From assembly GCA_030037645.1 (NCBI GenBank), contig JASHQI010000005.1, positions 1-40,234 of the forward strand: DNA of 40,234 nucleotides. The letters run 5' to 3'. This DNA comes from Xanthobacteraceae bacterium (lineage in GTDB: Bacteria > Pseudomonadota > Alphaproteobacteria > Rhizobiales > Xanthobacteraceae). Below are positions 8,228-16,009 of the stretch, piece by piece (the first letter of the stretch is position 1; every line of letters begins with the position of its first letter). The position numbers and the translations under genes were made by a program. The notes under the pieces were generated by a model. That model did no database searches. It worked only from the letters and a program-made list of their open reading frames with translations, and was not told the origin of the DNA.

Positions 8228-9360
8228 CGGAACAGGTCCTGGGTCACTTTCTGCCAGCGCGGCAGCTCATGATAAATGTTTTCGGGCCGCAGGAAGTTCG
8301 CCTGGAAGTGGCCGTCGTTCGGCCGCAGGCCTTTGACCTTGGCCGGCACACTCGGCAACGCCGGCAGATAGTCATTCTCCCGGAAAATCTTCTGCCCGTC
8401 TTCGGACAGCAGGAATTCGAGCAAGAGTTGCGCGGCATGGGGATGCGGCGCAGCTTTCAGCAAAGCCACGGAATCGAAGCTGACCGGCACCGGCTCGAGC
8501 TTGAACCAATCGACCGGCGCGCCCTTCTGCGCACTGATCACCGCATGATTGTTGAGAGTCATCAGGTTGATCCAATATTGACCAGCAATGACCTGATCGA
8601 GCACTGCGCGAGACGACGCATCGACGTTGACGATCTGTTGTTTGGCGAGCGCACGCAGGTATTCCATGCCTTTGTCTTCGCCCATGGTCGCGAGGATGTT
8701 GCCGACGAAGCCGAAGGCGCCGATGACGGAATTGCCGTTCCACGCCATCTTGCCCTTCAGTGTCGGATTGAGCAGGTCGGAATAGGTCTTTGGTACGCGG
8801 TCCCTCGGCAGCAGATCGGTATTGATGCCAAGCGTGAACACATACATGATTTCCGCGTTCCAATAGCCGTTCTTGGCTTTCAGCTCCGGCGGATAATCGC
8901 CGGCATTGGGCACGGTGAACGGCGCCAGCAGCCCGGCATCCTCCAGCGGCAACATGTTGGAAATGCCATCGAAAACATCGGCCTGCATGCGGCCGGCCTG
9001 GCCCTCGGCCAGAATCTTCTGGTACGTCGCGATATCGTCAGCGCGGGTATATTGCAGAGTCACGCCCGGATATTTTTTCTCGAAAGCGGCTTTGAGCGGA
9101 CGGACGATCTGATTGACGATCAACGTCGTGTACCAGACGACCTGCCCCTCCTTTTTGGCGGCCGCGATCAGCGTGGCATCCTGCGCCCGCGCGACCGGCG
9201 CGGCAAAGAGGAGAATCGTCATTGCCAGGAGCGAAGCAACGAAGCAATCCAGTCGAGCGCGCGGAATCTGGATTGCTCCGCGGAGCCTGTCATCGGGCCG
9301 CGCGACTTCGCGCGGTCCCGTTGGCTCGCGATGACGGCGGGCTGATGTGAGCATCCTCAT
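8224..9360 (-). CDS. ABC transporter substrate-binding protein, AfuA/Fe3+-type fold (copy 2)
   Basis: This 378-residue periplasmic protein is a paralogue of the 6354-7466 product; both mature chains open nearly alike (AAKKEGQVVWYTTLIVNQ here) and both contain the blocks GEDKGMEYLRALAKQ or GKDKGMAFLRALAKQ and LPALPSVPAK. The start at 9360 overlaps the cupin stop as ATGA. The signal peptide core, about residues 40-55, reads FVASLLAMTILLFAAP with cleavage expected after ARA (residue 59). The first part of that core is encoded by an intergenic palindromic repeat (9217-9337), and the next in-frame ATG, at residue 47, would leave too short a signal, so the repeat is needed for export. The ligand is unknown; the cluster context suggests an organic acid rather than iron. 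Confidence 0.9.
   Translation of the reverse strand: MRMLTSARRHREPTGPREVARPDDRLRGAIQIPRARLDCFVASLLAMTILLFAAPVARAQDATLIAAAKKEGQVVWYTTLIVNQIVRPLKAAFEKKYPGVTLQYTRADDIATYQKILAEGQAGRMQADVFDGISNMLPLEDAGLLAPFTVPNAGDYPPELKAKNGYWNAEIMYVFTLGINTDLLPRDRVPKTYSDLLNPTLKGKMAWNGNSVIGAFGFVGNILATMGEDKGMEYLRALAKQQIVNVDASSRAVLDQVIAGQYWINLMTLNNHAVISAQKGAPVDWFKLEPVPVSFDSVALLKAAPHPHAAQLLLEFLLSEDGQKIFRENDYLPALPSVPAKVKGLRPNDGHFQANFLRPENIYHELPRWQKVTQDLFR
9217..9337. repeat. Palindromic repeat that encodes part of a signal peptide
   Basis: The element runs CGTCATTGCCAGGAGCGAAG (from 9217) to GGCTCGCGATGACGG (to 9337), with an inner inverted pair GCAATCCAG at 9244-9252 and CTGGATTGC at 9268-9276. From memory this is the widespread rhizobial intergenic repeat whose translation contains DCFVASLLAMT. 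It lies wholly within the 5' end of the binding-protein gene at 8224-9360. Confidence 0.75.
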
Positions 9361-10502
9361 GCCGGCGCCTTCATGTCAGCGGGTGTCGCGATATATTTTT
9401 CCATCTTCGGCGGCGCGCCGTTCTTACGCATGTCCTCAAGCCAGATGCGGTGGATGCGCGGATCCTGATCTTCATATTCGATCTGGTCGCCGCCCTCCTT
9501 GACGCTTTTCGACACTGCCGGCGTGTCGCCCTCGGTGGCGCCAAGCAGCGAGACGCGGTTCGCCTGCGTGGTCGGATAGCGCAAGCCTCCGGTCGCGGTC
9601 GCAAGATACCGTGCCGGCTGTGGCCCGGTGTTGAAGTGCTGATGGAACTGGCGGTCGGCCGGCACCAAGACCATGCCGTGTTTCCAGTCGATACGGCGAA
9701 AATCCTTGTCGTGTTCGTACCAGAGCAGCGAGAAGCCCTGCCCCATCACGCACATGACGTGAAAGCTCGGGCCGTGCCGGTGTCCTTTCTTATAGGTGCC
9801 GACCGGCATTTCCGAAATATGCGCGTGCATGGTGCCGTCGGCCAATACGAACATGATATTGGTGCCGCCACCGCCGCGATCGCCCCAGCTTTTCAGCTCG
9901 ATGGCGGTCAGATCCGGCACGAAATTGGTTTCCCACATGTGGTTGCCCGGACGCACGGTGATGAGATCGCCTTCGCCGGCGAAGTATTCCTTCTTGCCGG
10001 TGCGCTCGCTGAAATCGAAGTCGGCGCCGAACACAAACGCTTCGTTATGGAAAACATTCATCACCATAGGCAAATTCGTAGTGCTCACCAGAAGCGTACG
10101 TTCGGTGCCGCTGGCGTTGAAGTGCCGGTGCTTGGCGTTGAGCGGAACGGCGAACAGGCTTTTGGCGCCCCATTCGAAGCTGCGCTTCGTGCCGTTGGCA
10201 AGCTCGAGCTGGGTCGAGCCCGAACCTTCCAGCACATAGACGACTTCCTCGTAGAGATGCCGCTGCGGCGCCGTCGATTTGCCCGGCCCGATCTCGATGA
10301 TGAACATGTTGGTGAAATCGCCGCGCCCCTTCAGGTGCACCGCCGCTCCGTTTACGCCATAGCGCGGCCACGGCGCAGTCTCGACGTCAAACAGATAGAC
10401 GCCGAAATCCTCCGTGACCGGAATGCCCTCGCCGGCAAGCCAATCGCGATATGGATCGATGCCGTATCGCGCCTTTGGTTGCGGGGTTTCCCGAATATTC
10501 AT
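9357..10502 (-). CDS. Two-domain cupin protein
   Basis: This 381-residue soluble protein has two cupin barrels. The first (about residues 55-160) includes FIIEIGPGKSTAPQRHLYEE and VVYVLEGSGSTQLEL; the second (about 235-345) includes MHAHISEMPVGTYKKGHRHG, with HAH and HRH as likely metal ligands, and VPADRQFHQHFN. The layout resembles gentisate dioxygenase-like bicupins, but I cannot assign an activity. The start at 10502 is chosen because GGAGGGA lies just upstream; an in-frame start at 10598 would run into the EutA-like gene. Its stop overlaps the ATG of the binding-protein gene, so it belongs to the same transcript and probably to the same pathway. Confidence 0.85.
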   Translation of the reverse strand: MNIRETPQPKARYGIDPYRDWLAGEGIPVTEDFGVYLFDVETAPWPRYGVNGAAVHLKGRGDFTNMFIIEIGPGKSTAPQRHLYEEVVYVLEGSGSTQLELANGTKRSFEWGAKSLFAVPLNAKHRHFNASGTERTLLVSTTNLPMVMNVFHNEAFVFGADFDFSERTGKKEYFAGEGDLITVRPGNHMWETNFVPDLTAIELKSWGDRGGGGTNIMFVLADGTMHAHISEMPVGTYKKGHRHGPSFHVMCVMGQGFSLLWYEHDKDFRRIDWKHGMVLVPADRQFHQHFNTGPQPARYLATATGGLRYPTTQANRVSLLGATEGDTPAVSKSVKEGGDQIEYEDQDPRIHRIWLEDMRKNGAPPKMEKYIATPADMKAPA

Positions 10503-10557
10503 GCGTCCCTCCGGCGTCGTTTGGTCAGGCGAGATTACACCCGCTGCCGCAAACGAG

Positions 10558-12060
10558 CTATGCGAACAACAGCGACTTGATGACCACCGGCACCACACCA
10601 GGCGGCGCGATCAACTCGCCGACGTCGACGTAATCAAGGTCCTGCAACTCCATGCCGTCGATCGAGACGATCTTCCCCGGCCACTTGAGTTCGCGATGCA
10701 GGAGCCGACCGAAATTCCTGCCGATGTCGCCGTCAATCATCAACAGCAGGAGCCTGATTCGTTGGGCAAGCGGGAGCAGCGCACGCAACAGGCCCTCGCC
10801 CGCCGCCTTGAGCAGCGCATGCTCCGGATCACCATGCCACGCAAAGGCGATCGCCACCTGGCCGTGACGATCGAGATCGATCTCCTCGATGCCGGCGCGC
10901 ACGGCGGCCGCAAGCCGGACGGCGTCGATCTTGTCCGCGCCATCGATGCCGACGCGCACGACCGGCACATTATGCACCGGCAGAACGTATGGATCGGGAA
11001 GATAGATCGTTTTGCCGCTGACCTGGACCGTGAACTGCGAGGCGCCGATCACGGTGGCGCGGATGCGTTGGCCCGGATCGATCAGCTGCAGCCGAGCGCG
11101 CCGGCTCAGCTCTCTGGCAAGCTCTGTCGCGAGCAACTTGGCGATATCGCCGAATTCGTTGTGCTCGTGACCAAAGACGTATTCGGCGACGCCACCGGAA
11201 AACGTCAGGGCGGTCGGCGCGGCCGTCCGCAGCAGCGGTGGCGTAAGCAGCAGCGATTGGCCGAGCCGGTCCAGGGATGAACCGGTGATGACATCCGCCG
11301 CGACAACCGCAAGGCGCCGCGCGATTTGCCGGCGCATGGCAGTGTCGGCCAGCGCTTGCGGCGACAGCTCAAGACCCAAGTCGTCGGCGACCAACTGCGC
11401 CGATTGATCGATCCGTGTCCATGCACCATGCGCATCGGTCGCAATCAGCCGGCCGCCGACTGCGAAAGCCGAAAGACCGAGGATGGTGCCGCGGTCGATC
11501 AGCGCCAGTTTGGTGGTGCCGCCGCCGACATCGACATGAAGGATGCAGGTATCGCGCGCCTTCGACAGCGCCACCGCGCCCGAGCCGTGTGCCGCGAGCC
11601 GGCTTTCGAGCTTGTGGCCCGCGGTGGCGCAAACGAACTTGCCGGCTTCCCCAGCAAACAGCTCGTCGATGGCGCGGGCATTTTTGCGCTTGATCGCCTC
11701 GCCGGTGAGGATGACGGCGCCGCTGTCGATATCTTTCTGCGCGAGGCCGGCGTCGCGATAGCAACTGCGAATGAAGTCGCCGAGAGCGCTCGCGTCGATG
11801 GTGCCGTCGGGCAGAAAAGGCGTGAGCAAGATGGGCGAGCGCCAGATGATTTCGCGGCCGACCACGACAAAGCGGCTGGAGAGTCCCTGGGTCTGCCGCT
11901 GCAGCGCCACTTTCGCAAACAACAGGTGCGAGGTCGAACTGCCGATATCAACGCCGACCGTCTTGAACTCGACGTTGTCCTGACTCCAGATCGAGCGCGC
12001 GATCGCAGCGCGCTCGGCGGCAGTCGCGATATGCTCGTGATCGAAATCCGTTTCGTGCAT
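10558..12060 (-). CDS. eutA: EutA-type reactivating factor (ethanolamine ammonia-lyase reactivase family)
   Basis: This 500-residue protein belongs to the EutA family of actin/Hsp70-fold ATPases, which in enteric bacteria exchange damaged cobalamin from ethanolamine ammonia-lyase. The phosphate-1 loop is VGVDIGSSTSHLLF (about residues 35-48), followed by the family block DSGAVILTGEAIKRKNARA, then HGSGAVALS and the second phosphate loop HVDVGGGTTKLALID (about 185-200). The start at 12060 is uncertain; no strong ribosome site is visible, and an upstream ATG at 12093 overlaps the preceding gene. EutB and EutC, the normal clients, are absent from the window. The gene sits directly behind a TPP enzyme and before a cupin, so it may serve another radical or cofactor-dependent enzyme. 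The family assignment is strong; the role is open. Confidence 0.85.
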   Translation of the reverse strand: MHETDFDHEHIATAAERAAIARSIWSQDNVEFKTVGVDIGSSTSHLLFAKVALQRQTQGLSSRFVVVGREIIWRSPILLTPFLPDGTIDASALGDFIRSCYRDAGLAQKDIDSGAVILTGEAIKRKNARAIDELFAGEAGKFVCATAGHKLESRLAAHGSGAVALSKARDTCILHVDVGGGTTKLALIDRGTILGLSAFAVGGRLIATDAHGAWTRIDQSAQLVADDLGLELSPQALADTAMRRQIARRLAVVAADVITGSSLDRLGQSLLLTPPLLRTAAPTALTFSGGVAEYVFGHEHNEFGDIAKLLATELARELSRRARLQLIDPGQRIRATVIGASQFTVQVSGKTIYLPDPYVLPVHNVPVVRVGIDGADKIDAVRLAAAVRAGIEEIDLDRHGQVAIAFAWHGDPEHALLKAAGEGLLRALLPLAQRIRLLLLMIDGDIGRNFGRLLHRELKWPGKIVSIDGMELQDLDYVDVGELIAPPGVVPVVIKSLLFA

Positions 12061-12073
12061 CGGGTGCCGACGA

Positions 12074-13753
12074 TCAGTGGGCGTGCGCGGCACGCTGGCC
12101 GCGGCGCGGATCGGGTGGTTGCGTGCCGGGCTTGCCGCCGCGAAGCCGTATATAGGGCCACGGCGACGACAGTGCGCCGACTCGCGCCTCGATCAGAATC
12201 GGCTCGACGCCAAGTGATCGCTTCAAGACCTGTTCCAGCTCGTCAGCGGTATCGGCGCGCGCATAAGCGATATCGAACGCGGCCGCGAAACGGTCGAAAT
12301 GCGGATTTTGCAGATTGGCGCCCAGCGACGCGCCAAACTGATCCTCTTGCAGCCGCTTCACGTTGCCGAAATGGCCGTCGTTGAACACCACGACCGCCGG
12401 CTTGAGACCATATTTGCCGACCGTCGCCAATTCCTGCATGCCCCAGCCGAAGCCGCCGTCGCCGCTGATGCAGACGACCGCGCGGCCGGGATTGCCGTAA
12501 GACGCCCCGAGTGCAGTGGGAAATCCATAGCCGAGCGTGCCCTGATAGCCGGGCGTGATGTAGCTGCCGGGCGCATAAACCGGATAGGCCGAGCGCGTGA
12601 GATAGCCGACCTGAGTGAGCTCATTGACAAAAATTCCGTCGTCCGGAATGGCGGCACGCAGCGCGCGGATCCACGCCATGAGATCGGCGACGCCATTGAG
12701 CTGTTCGTTTGCCCAGGCGCGCACCTTAGCGAGATCGAGATCGCGCGATACTCGCGCGCTCGGCAGCGCCGCGGCGAGGGCTTCCAGTCCCAGTCCGGCA
12801 TCGGCCTCGATCATAATGTCCGCCTTGCGTGGCGGCAGCCACGCCTGCGCATCAAGATTGAGCCAGATGTATTTCAGCTTGTCGTCGTCCCCGGACCACG
12901 CCGGCGCGCCCGTTGTGGTGTCGGCGAAGCGGCTGCCGACGATGAGCGCAACGTCGGCGTGGGCGAATACCGCGCGCCCCGCCAGCGCGGACAGCGCCAG
13001 CGGATGACGGTCCGACAAGGTGCCGCGGCCGTTCTCGCTCATCACTACCGGCGCCTGCAGCTTTTCCGCAAGTTTTGCCAGAGAGGCGGATGCCCGCGCG
13101 GCGAGAGCGCCGCCGCCCGCATAGATCACGGGCAATGTGGCGGCGCCGAGCATCGCCGCCGCGCTTTCGATGGCTCCAGCATCGGGGCGCACGCGGCCGT
13201 CGTCGTCGGGATTTGGCTGAAAGAGATCGATCTCGTCGGTCGCGGCGAGAAGATCGTGGGCAATCTCGACGCCAACCGGTTGTGGTCGGCCGCAGCGCAA
13301 CTGCCAGACCGCTTCATGCACCAGGCCGGGAATATCCTTGGGCGAGCGCGCCTGCGCATGCCACTTGGTGACGCTGCCGAGAATCTCCGACTGGTTGCGC
13401 ACTTCGTGGAGCAGGCCATAGCCCTTGCCGATCGCCGCGGAATGAATATTGCCAACGATCGCCAGCACCTGCGAGCTGCAAGCATAGGCGGTGGCGAGGC
13501 CGGCCATGGCGTTAAGCATGCCCGGCCCTGGTACGACCATGCAGGTGCCGATCTTGCCTGTGGTGCGGGCGTAGCCGTCGGCCATGTAGGCCGTCGTCTG
13601 CTCGTGTCGCGGCACCACGTAATGGATTTGGTTGCCCAATTGGCGCAAGCCGTCGACCGCCCAGTCGAGCTGCACGCCGGGAACCCCGAACACGTCGGTT
13701 GTTCCTTCGAGCACGAGCTGGCGCGCAAGAGCTTGACCACCGGTAAGACGCAT
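12074..13753 (-). CDS. Thiamine pyrophosphate-dependent enzyme (acetolactate synthase/decarboxylase family)
   Basis: This 559-residue enzyme has the three-domain TPP-enzyme layout. The N-terminal pyrimidine-binding domain carries the cofactor-activating Glu in VPRHEQTTAYMADG (E51). The central Rossmann-like domain spans about residues 190-320. The C-terminal domain carries the Mg-TPP motif GDGGFGWGMQ (431-440), ending at Asn in VVFNDG (N458). Family members include acetolactate synthase, glyoxylate carboligase, oxalyl-CoA and benzoylformate decarboxylases; I cannot choose among them. The start at 13753 is preferred because AGGA lies about nine bases upstream. It is the first gene of the minus cluster and shares a 156-base divergent promoter region with the dihydroxyphthalate decarboxylase-like gene. 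Confidence 0.88.
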   Translation of the reverse strand: MRLTGGQALARQLVLEGTTDVFGVPGVQLDWAVDGLRQLGNQIHYVVPRHEQTTAYMADGYARTTGKIGTCMVVPGPGMLNAMAGLATAYACSSQVLAIVGNIHSAAIGKGYGLLHEVRNQSEILGSVTKWHAQARSPKDIPGLVHEAVWQLRCGRPQPVGVEIAHDLLAATDEIDLFQPNPDDDGRVRPDAGAIESAAAMLGAATLPVIYAGGGALAARASASLAKLAEKLQAPVVMSENGRGTLSDRHPLALSALAGRAVFAHADVALIVGSRFADTTTGAPAWSGDDDKLKYIWLNLDAQAWLPPRKADIMIEADAGLGLEALAAALPSARVSRDLDLAKVRAWANEQLNGVADLMAWIRALRAAIPDDGIFVNELTQVGYLTRSAYPVYAPGSYITPGYQGTLGYGFPTALGASYGNPGRAVVCISGDGGFGWGMQELATVGKYGLKPAVVVFNDGHFGNVKRLQEDQFGASLGANLQNPHFDRFAAAFDIAYARADTADELEQVLKRSLGVEPILIEARVGALSSPWPYIRLRGGKPGTQPPDPRRGQRAAHAH

Positions 13754-13794
13754 CGACCGAATTCCTGGGCGCCGCACACATTATTCCGCGCGCC

Positions 13795-13816
13795 GGCGCA
13801 ACGAGCCGGTTGCGCC
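13795..13816. promoter_or_regulatory. Inverted repeat in a divergent promoter region (possible operator)
   Basis: GGCGCAAC and its exact complement GTTGCGCC, six bases apart, lie between the divergent starts at 13753 and 13910. The position and symmetry suit a dimeric regulator that controls both directions, but no regulator gene is present nearby and the high GC makes chance palindromes common. Confidence 0.35.
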
Positions 13817-13909
13817 ACCGCGCCCTTCGATGGCACACAATGCCCGTCGCGCCAATCCTGGGCAATCGGCGTCAGTGCGTCGCAACCGCGCAAAATGCAT
13901 GAGTCAAAC

Positions 13910-14902
13910 ATGTCTCGCCTCAGTCTGACCTACGCGAGTTGCAAATACGATCGCATGGAGGCGCTGCGCTCCGGCGAAGTGGCGGTCGAGGGCATCGATC
14001 TCAATGTCATGTTCTTTCCGTCCGGCCGGCAGATTTTCGACCGTATGGTCGGCGGCCTCGAATTCGACGCTTCAGAACTTTCGACGTCGGAATTCATCAG
14101 CCTGATGGGCCATGGCGACAGTCCGTTCGTCGCCATCCCTGTGTTCCCGTCGCGCGTGTTTCGCCACGGCTATATCTTCGTCAACAAGCGCTCCGGAATC
14201 CGCACCCCGAGGGATCTGGAAGGCCGGCGGGTTGGACTGCCGCTCTACACGCAGACTGCTTCGATCTGGGTGCGCGGCCATCTGATGCATCAGTTCGGCG
14301 TCAACATTGATACCATCCGCTGGGTGCAGGGTGCGGTCGAGACCGGCGGCACGCATGGCAATCCGCATGCGCTGCCGCTCCTTCGTCCGGTCGAAATCGA
14401 GCAAAACCGCACGGGGCGGCCGCTCGCCGAACTTCTCGCCCGCGGCGAGATCGACGCCTATTTGGGCTCACGCAAGCCGCCGACCTTCGGCACGAATCCG
14501 GACGTGCTGCGCCTATTGCCCAATTATCGCGCGCTCGAACGCGAGCTTTACCAACGCGACCGGATTTTTCCGATCATGCACCTCGTTGCGATCCGCCGCA
14601 CGCTTTACGAGAAAGAGCCGTGGATCGCCAACAGCCTTTATACGGCGTTCGTCGAATCGAAGCGTATCGCACGCGCGCGACTGCGCTATGCCGGCTCGCT
14701 CGCCGCGATGCTGCCGTGGCTACAGGACGAGATCGAAGAAATCGACGAAGTATTCAGCGGCGACGCCTTTCCATACGGTGTCGAGCCAAACCGGCCGACC
14801 TTGCAAGCGCTCGTGCAATACATGGTCGAGCAACATTTCATCCCGCGGCCGATTCCGGTCGAGGAGCTGTTCGTGCCGCTGCCCGGCGCGAGCGGGACGT
14901 AA
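13910..14902 (+). CDS. 4,5-dihydroxyphthalate decarboxylase / substrate-binding-like protein
   Basis: This 330-residue protein matches the family typified by Pht5 4,5-dihydroxyphthalate decarboxylase, which has the periplasmic binding-protein fold. Visible landmarks are LSLTYASCKYDRMEALRSGE at the N-terminus, GLEFDASELSTSEFISL (about residue 45-62), FVNKRSGIRTPRDLEGRRVG (about 85-105) and a polar C-terminal region ending VEELFVPLPGASGT. No signal peptide is seen, so the protein is probably cytoplasmic and more likely an enzyme than a transporter subunit. The start at 13910 follows the family N-terminus; ATG at 13895 would add five residues, and neither has a clear ribosome site. It diverges from the TPP enzyme cluster and may decarboxylate an intermediate of the same pathway. 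Confidence 0.8.
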   Translation: MSRLSLTYASCKYDRMEALRSGEVAVEGIDLNVMFFPSGRQIFDRMVGGLEFDASELSTSEFISLMGHGDSPFVAIPVFPSRVFRHGYIFVNKRSGIRTPRDLEGRRVGLPLYTQTASIWVRGHLMHQFGVNIDTIRWVQGAVETGGTHGNPHALPLLRPVEIEQNRTGRPLAELLARGEIDAYLGSRKPPTFGTNPDVLRLLPNYRALERELYQRDRIFPIMHLVAIRRTLYEKEPWIANSLYTAFVESKRIARARLRYAGSLAAMLPWLQDEIEEIDEVFSGDAFPYGVEPNRPTLQALVQYMVEQHFIPRPIPVEELFVPLPGASGT

Positions 14903-14940
14903 TCACTTCTGCCCTGCGCGTGGAAAAGGGGTGGCCGGCA

Positions 14941-15975
14941 TCAGTTTTTGGTCTTTTCCAGCAGCCCGGCGACCGTCGTGATCTCGTTGCGGGCATATTT
15001 CGGCAGGCCGGCGCTGATCGAGTTGCCGGAATTGAACGACGATTGTCCCATCAGCACGTCCGCCGGGACGAGATTGCGCAACACCGGCACATTTTCGTAT
15101 TCGCGCTTCTTGTCGAGCACGCTCGCTTCGACGGCGAGCGTCATAAATGCGGTCACGACCGTCTTGTTGGGGTCGCTCGGGTCGCCTTGAAAGACGGCGA
15201 AGAACTTGGCGAAACTCAGGACCTGATTGACGTAGAAAATATTCTGTTCGAGCACGCCGCTGATCGGCGCAACGAGACCGGTCAATTGCTGCAGTCCGGC
15301 TTGGTCGACGTCCGCTGGCGATAGCGCCGACAGTTCGCTCTGGAAGTCGATATGATCGGCGATCTTTTTGGAACTGTCGCGCAGTTTGTTGACGAGCATG
15401 ATTCCGATCGGAATCTTGCCTTCGAGCTTGTAGGTCGACTGAATGCATATCGATGTCGTGCGGCCGGTGCACCATTTGCGGTTGGGATTGTCATTGCCGG
15501 CGCTGTTCTCACCCTTGAACGGCTTCACGTCGGCGGCGGCGATCAGTGTGTGCTTGATGGCCGGATCGATCTGCTGCAGGAATTGCAGTGTTACATACTG
15601 CGAAAGGTCGATAGAGCCCGGTGCCCGGTCGACGAGAAAGCGCGCCTGCGCGATGTACATGTAGAGCTTGTCGGGCGTGGCGGCGGGATCGGCCTTGCCC
15701 TTAACCACTTTGGTCGGCTCGGCATAGTCGGCGTATAGCGACAGGAATTTCTTCTGCGTCGGATTCTGCCGCGCCCAATCCGCGAACGAGATCAAGCCAG
15801 CGGGTGTATCGGCGCCGCCACCGACGTGATCGTTGAATTCAATCGTTGCGGGCTTGAGCTCATCGAGCGTCCAGTTGCTCGGGGAGGTCATCTCTTGAAT
15901 GTGAAAGCCCGCCGCGCGGGCCACGGTGACCGCTGCGACGAGCCCGAGGAGCACGAGCGCGGGCCGCATTACCAT
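14941..15975 (-). CDS. Exported protein of unknown function
   Basis: This 344-residue protein is not one I recognise. It begins MVMRPALVLLGLVAAVTVAR, a clear signal peptide with likely cleavage near ARA-AGF, so it should act in the periplasm. The mature part is mostly soluble, rich in Asp, Lys and Thr, with two cysteines in RKWCTGRTTSICIQ (about residues 190-203) that could form a disulphide. The C-terminal third looks helical. The start at 15975 has GAGAGACG upstream; the same frame stays open much further up but that part lies antisense-free inside the penicillin-binding protein gene and is not coding. It starts 34 bases after the stop of that gene on the same strand, which suggests co-expression and a role in envelope growth. 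Confidence 0.75.
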   Translation of the reverse strand: MVMRPALVLLGLVAAVTVARAAGFHIQEMTSPSNWTLDELKPATIEFNDHVGGGADTPAGLISFADWARQNPTQKKFLSLYADYAEPTKVVKGKADPAATPDKLYMYIAQARFLVDRAPGSIDLSQYVTLQFLQQIDPAIKHTLIAAADVKPFKGENSAGNDNPNRKWCTGRTTSICIQSTYKLEGKIPIGIMLVNKLRDSSKKIADHIDFQSELSALSPADVDQAGLQQLTGLVAPISGVLEQNIFYVNQVLSFAKFFAVFQGDPSDPNKTVVTAFMTLAVEASVLDKKREYENVPVLRNLVPADVLMGQSSFNSGNSISAGLPKYARNEITTVAGLLEKTKN

Positions 15976-16009
15976 TCGAACGTCTCTCGCAACTGCCTTG
16001 CGGTTGCGG

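Noticed and set aside
4495-9360. A dedicated ferric iron uptake system
   Set aside because: The permease and receptors have the iron-type fold, but the genes are interlocked with crotonase and acyl-CoA synthetase genes, and no ATPase or iron regulator site was seen.
12299-13894. A very long plus frame (about 530 codons) that leads into the dihydroxyphthalate decarboxylase-like gene
   Set aside because: It is antisense to the TPP enzyme gene, has an Arg/His/Gln-rich composition typical of shadow frames, and only the part from about 13895 matches a protein family.
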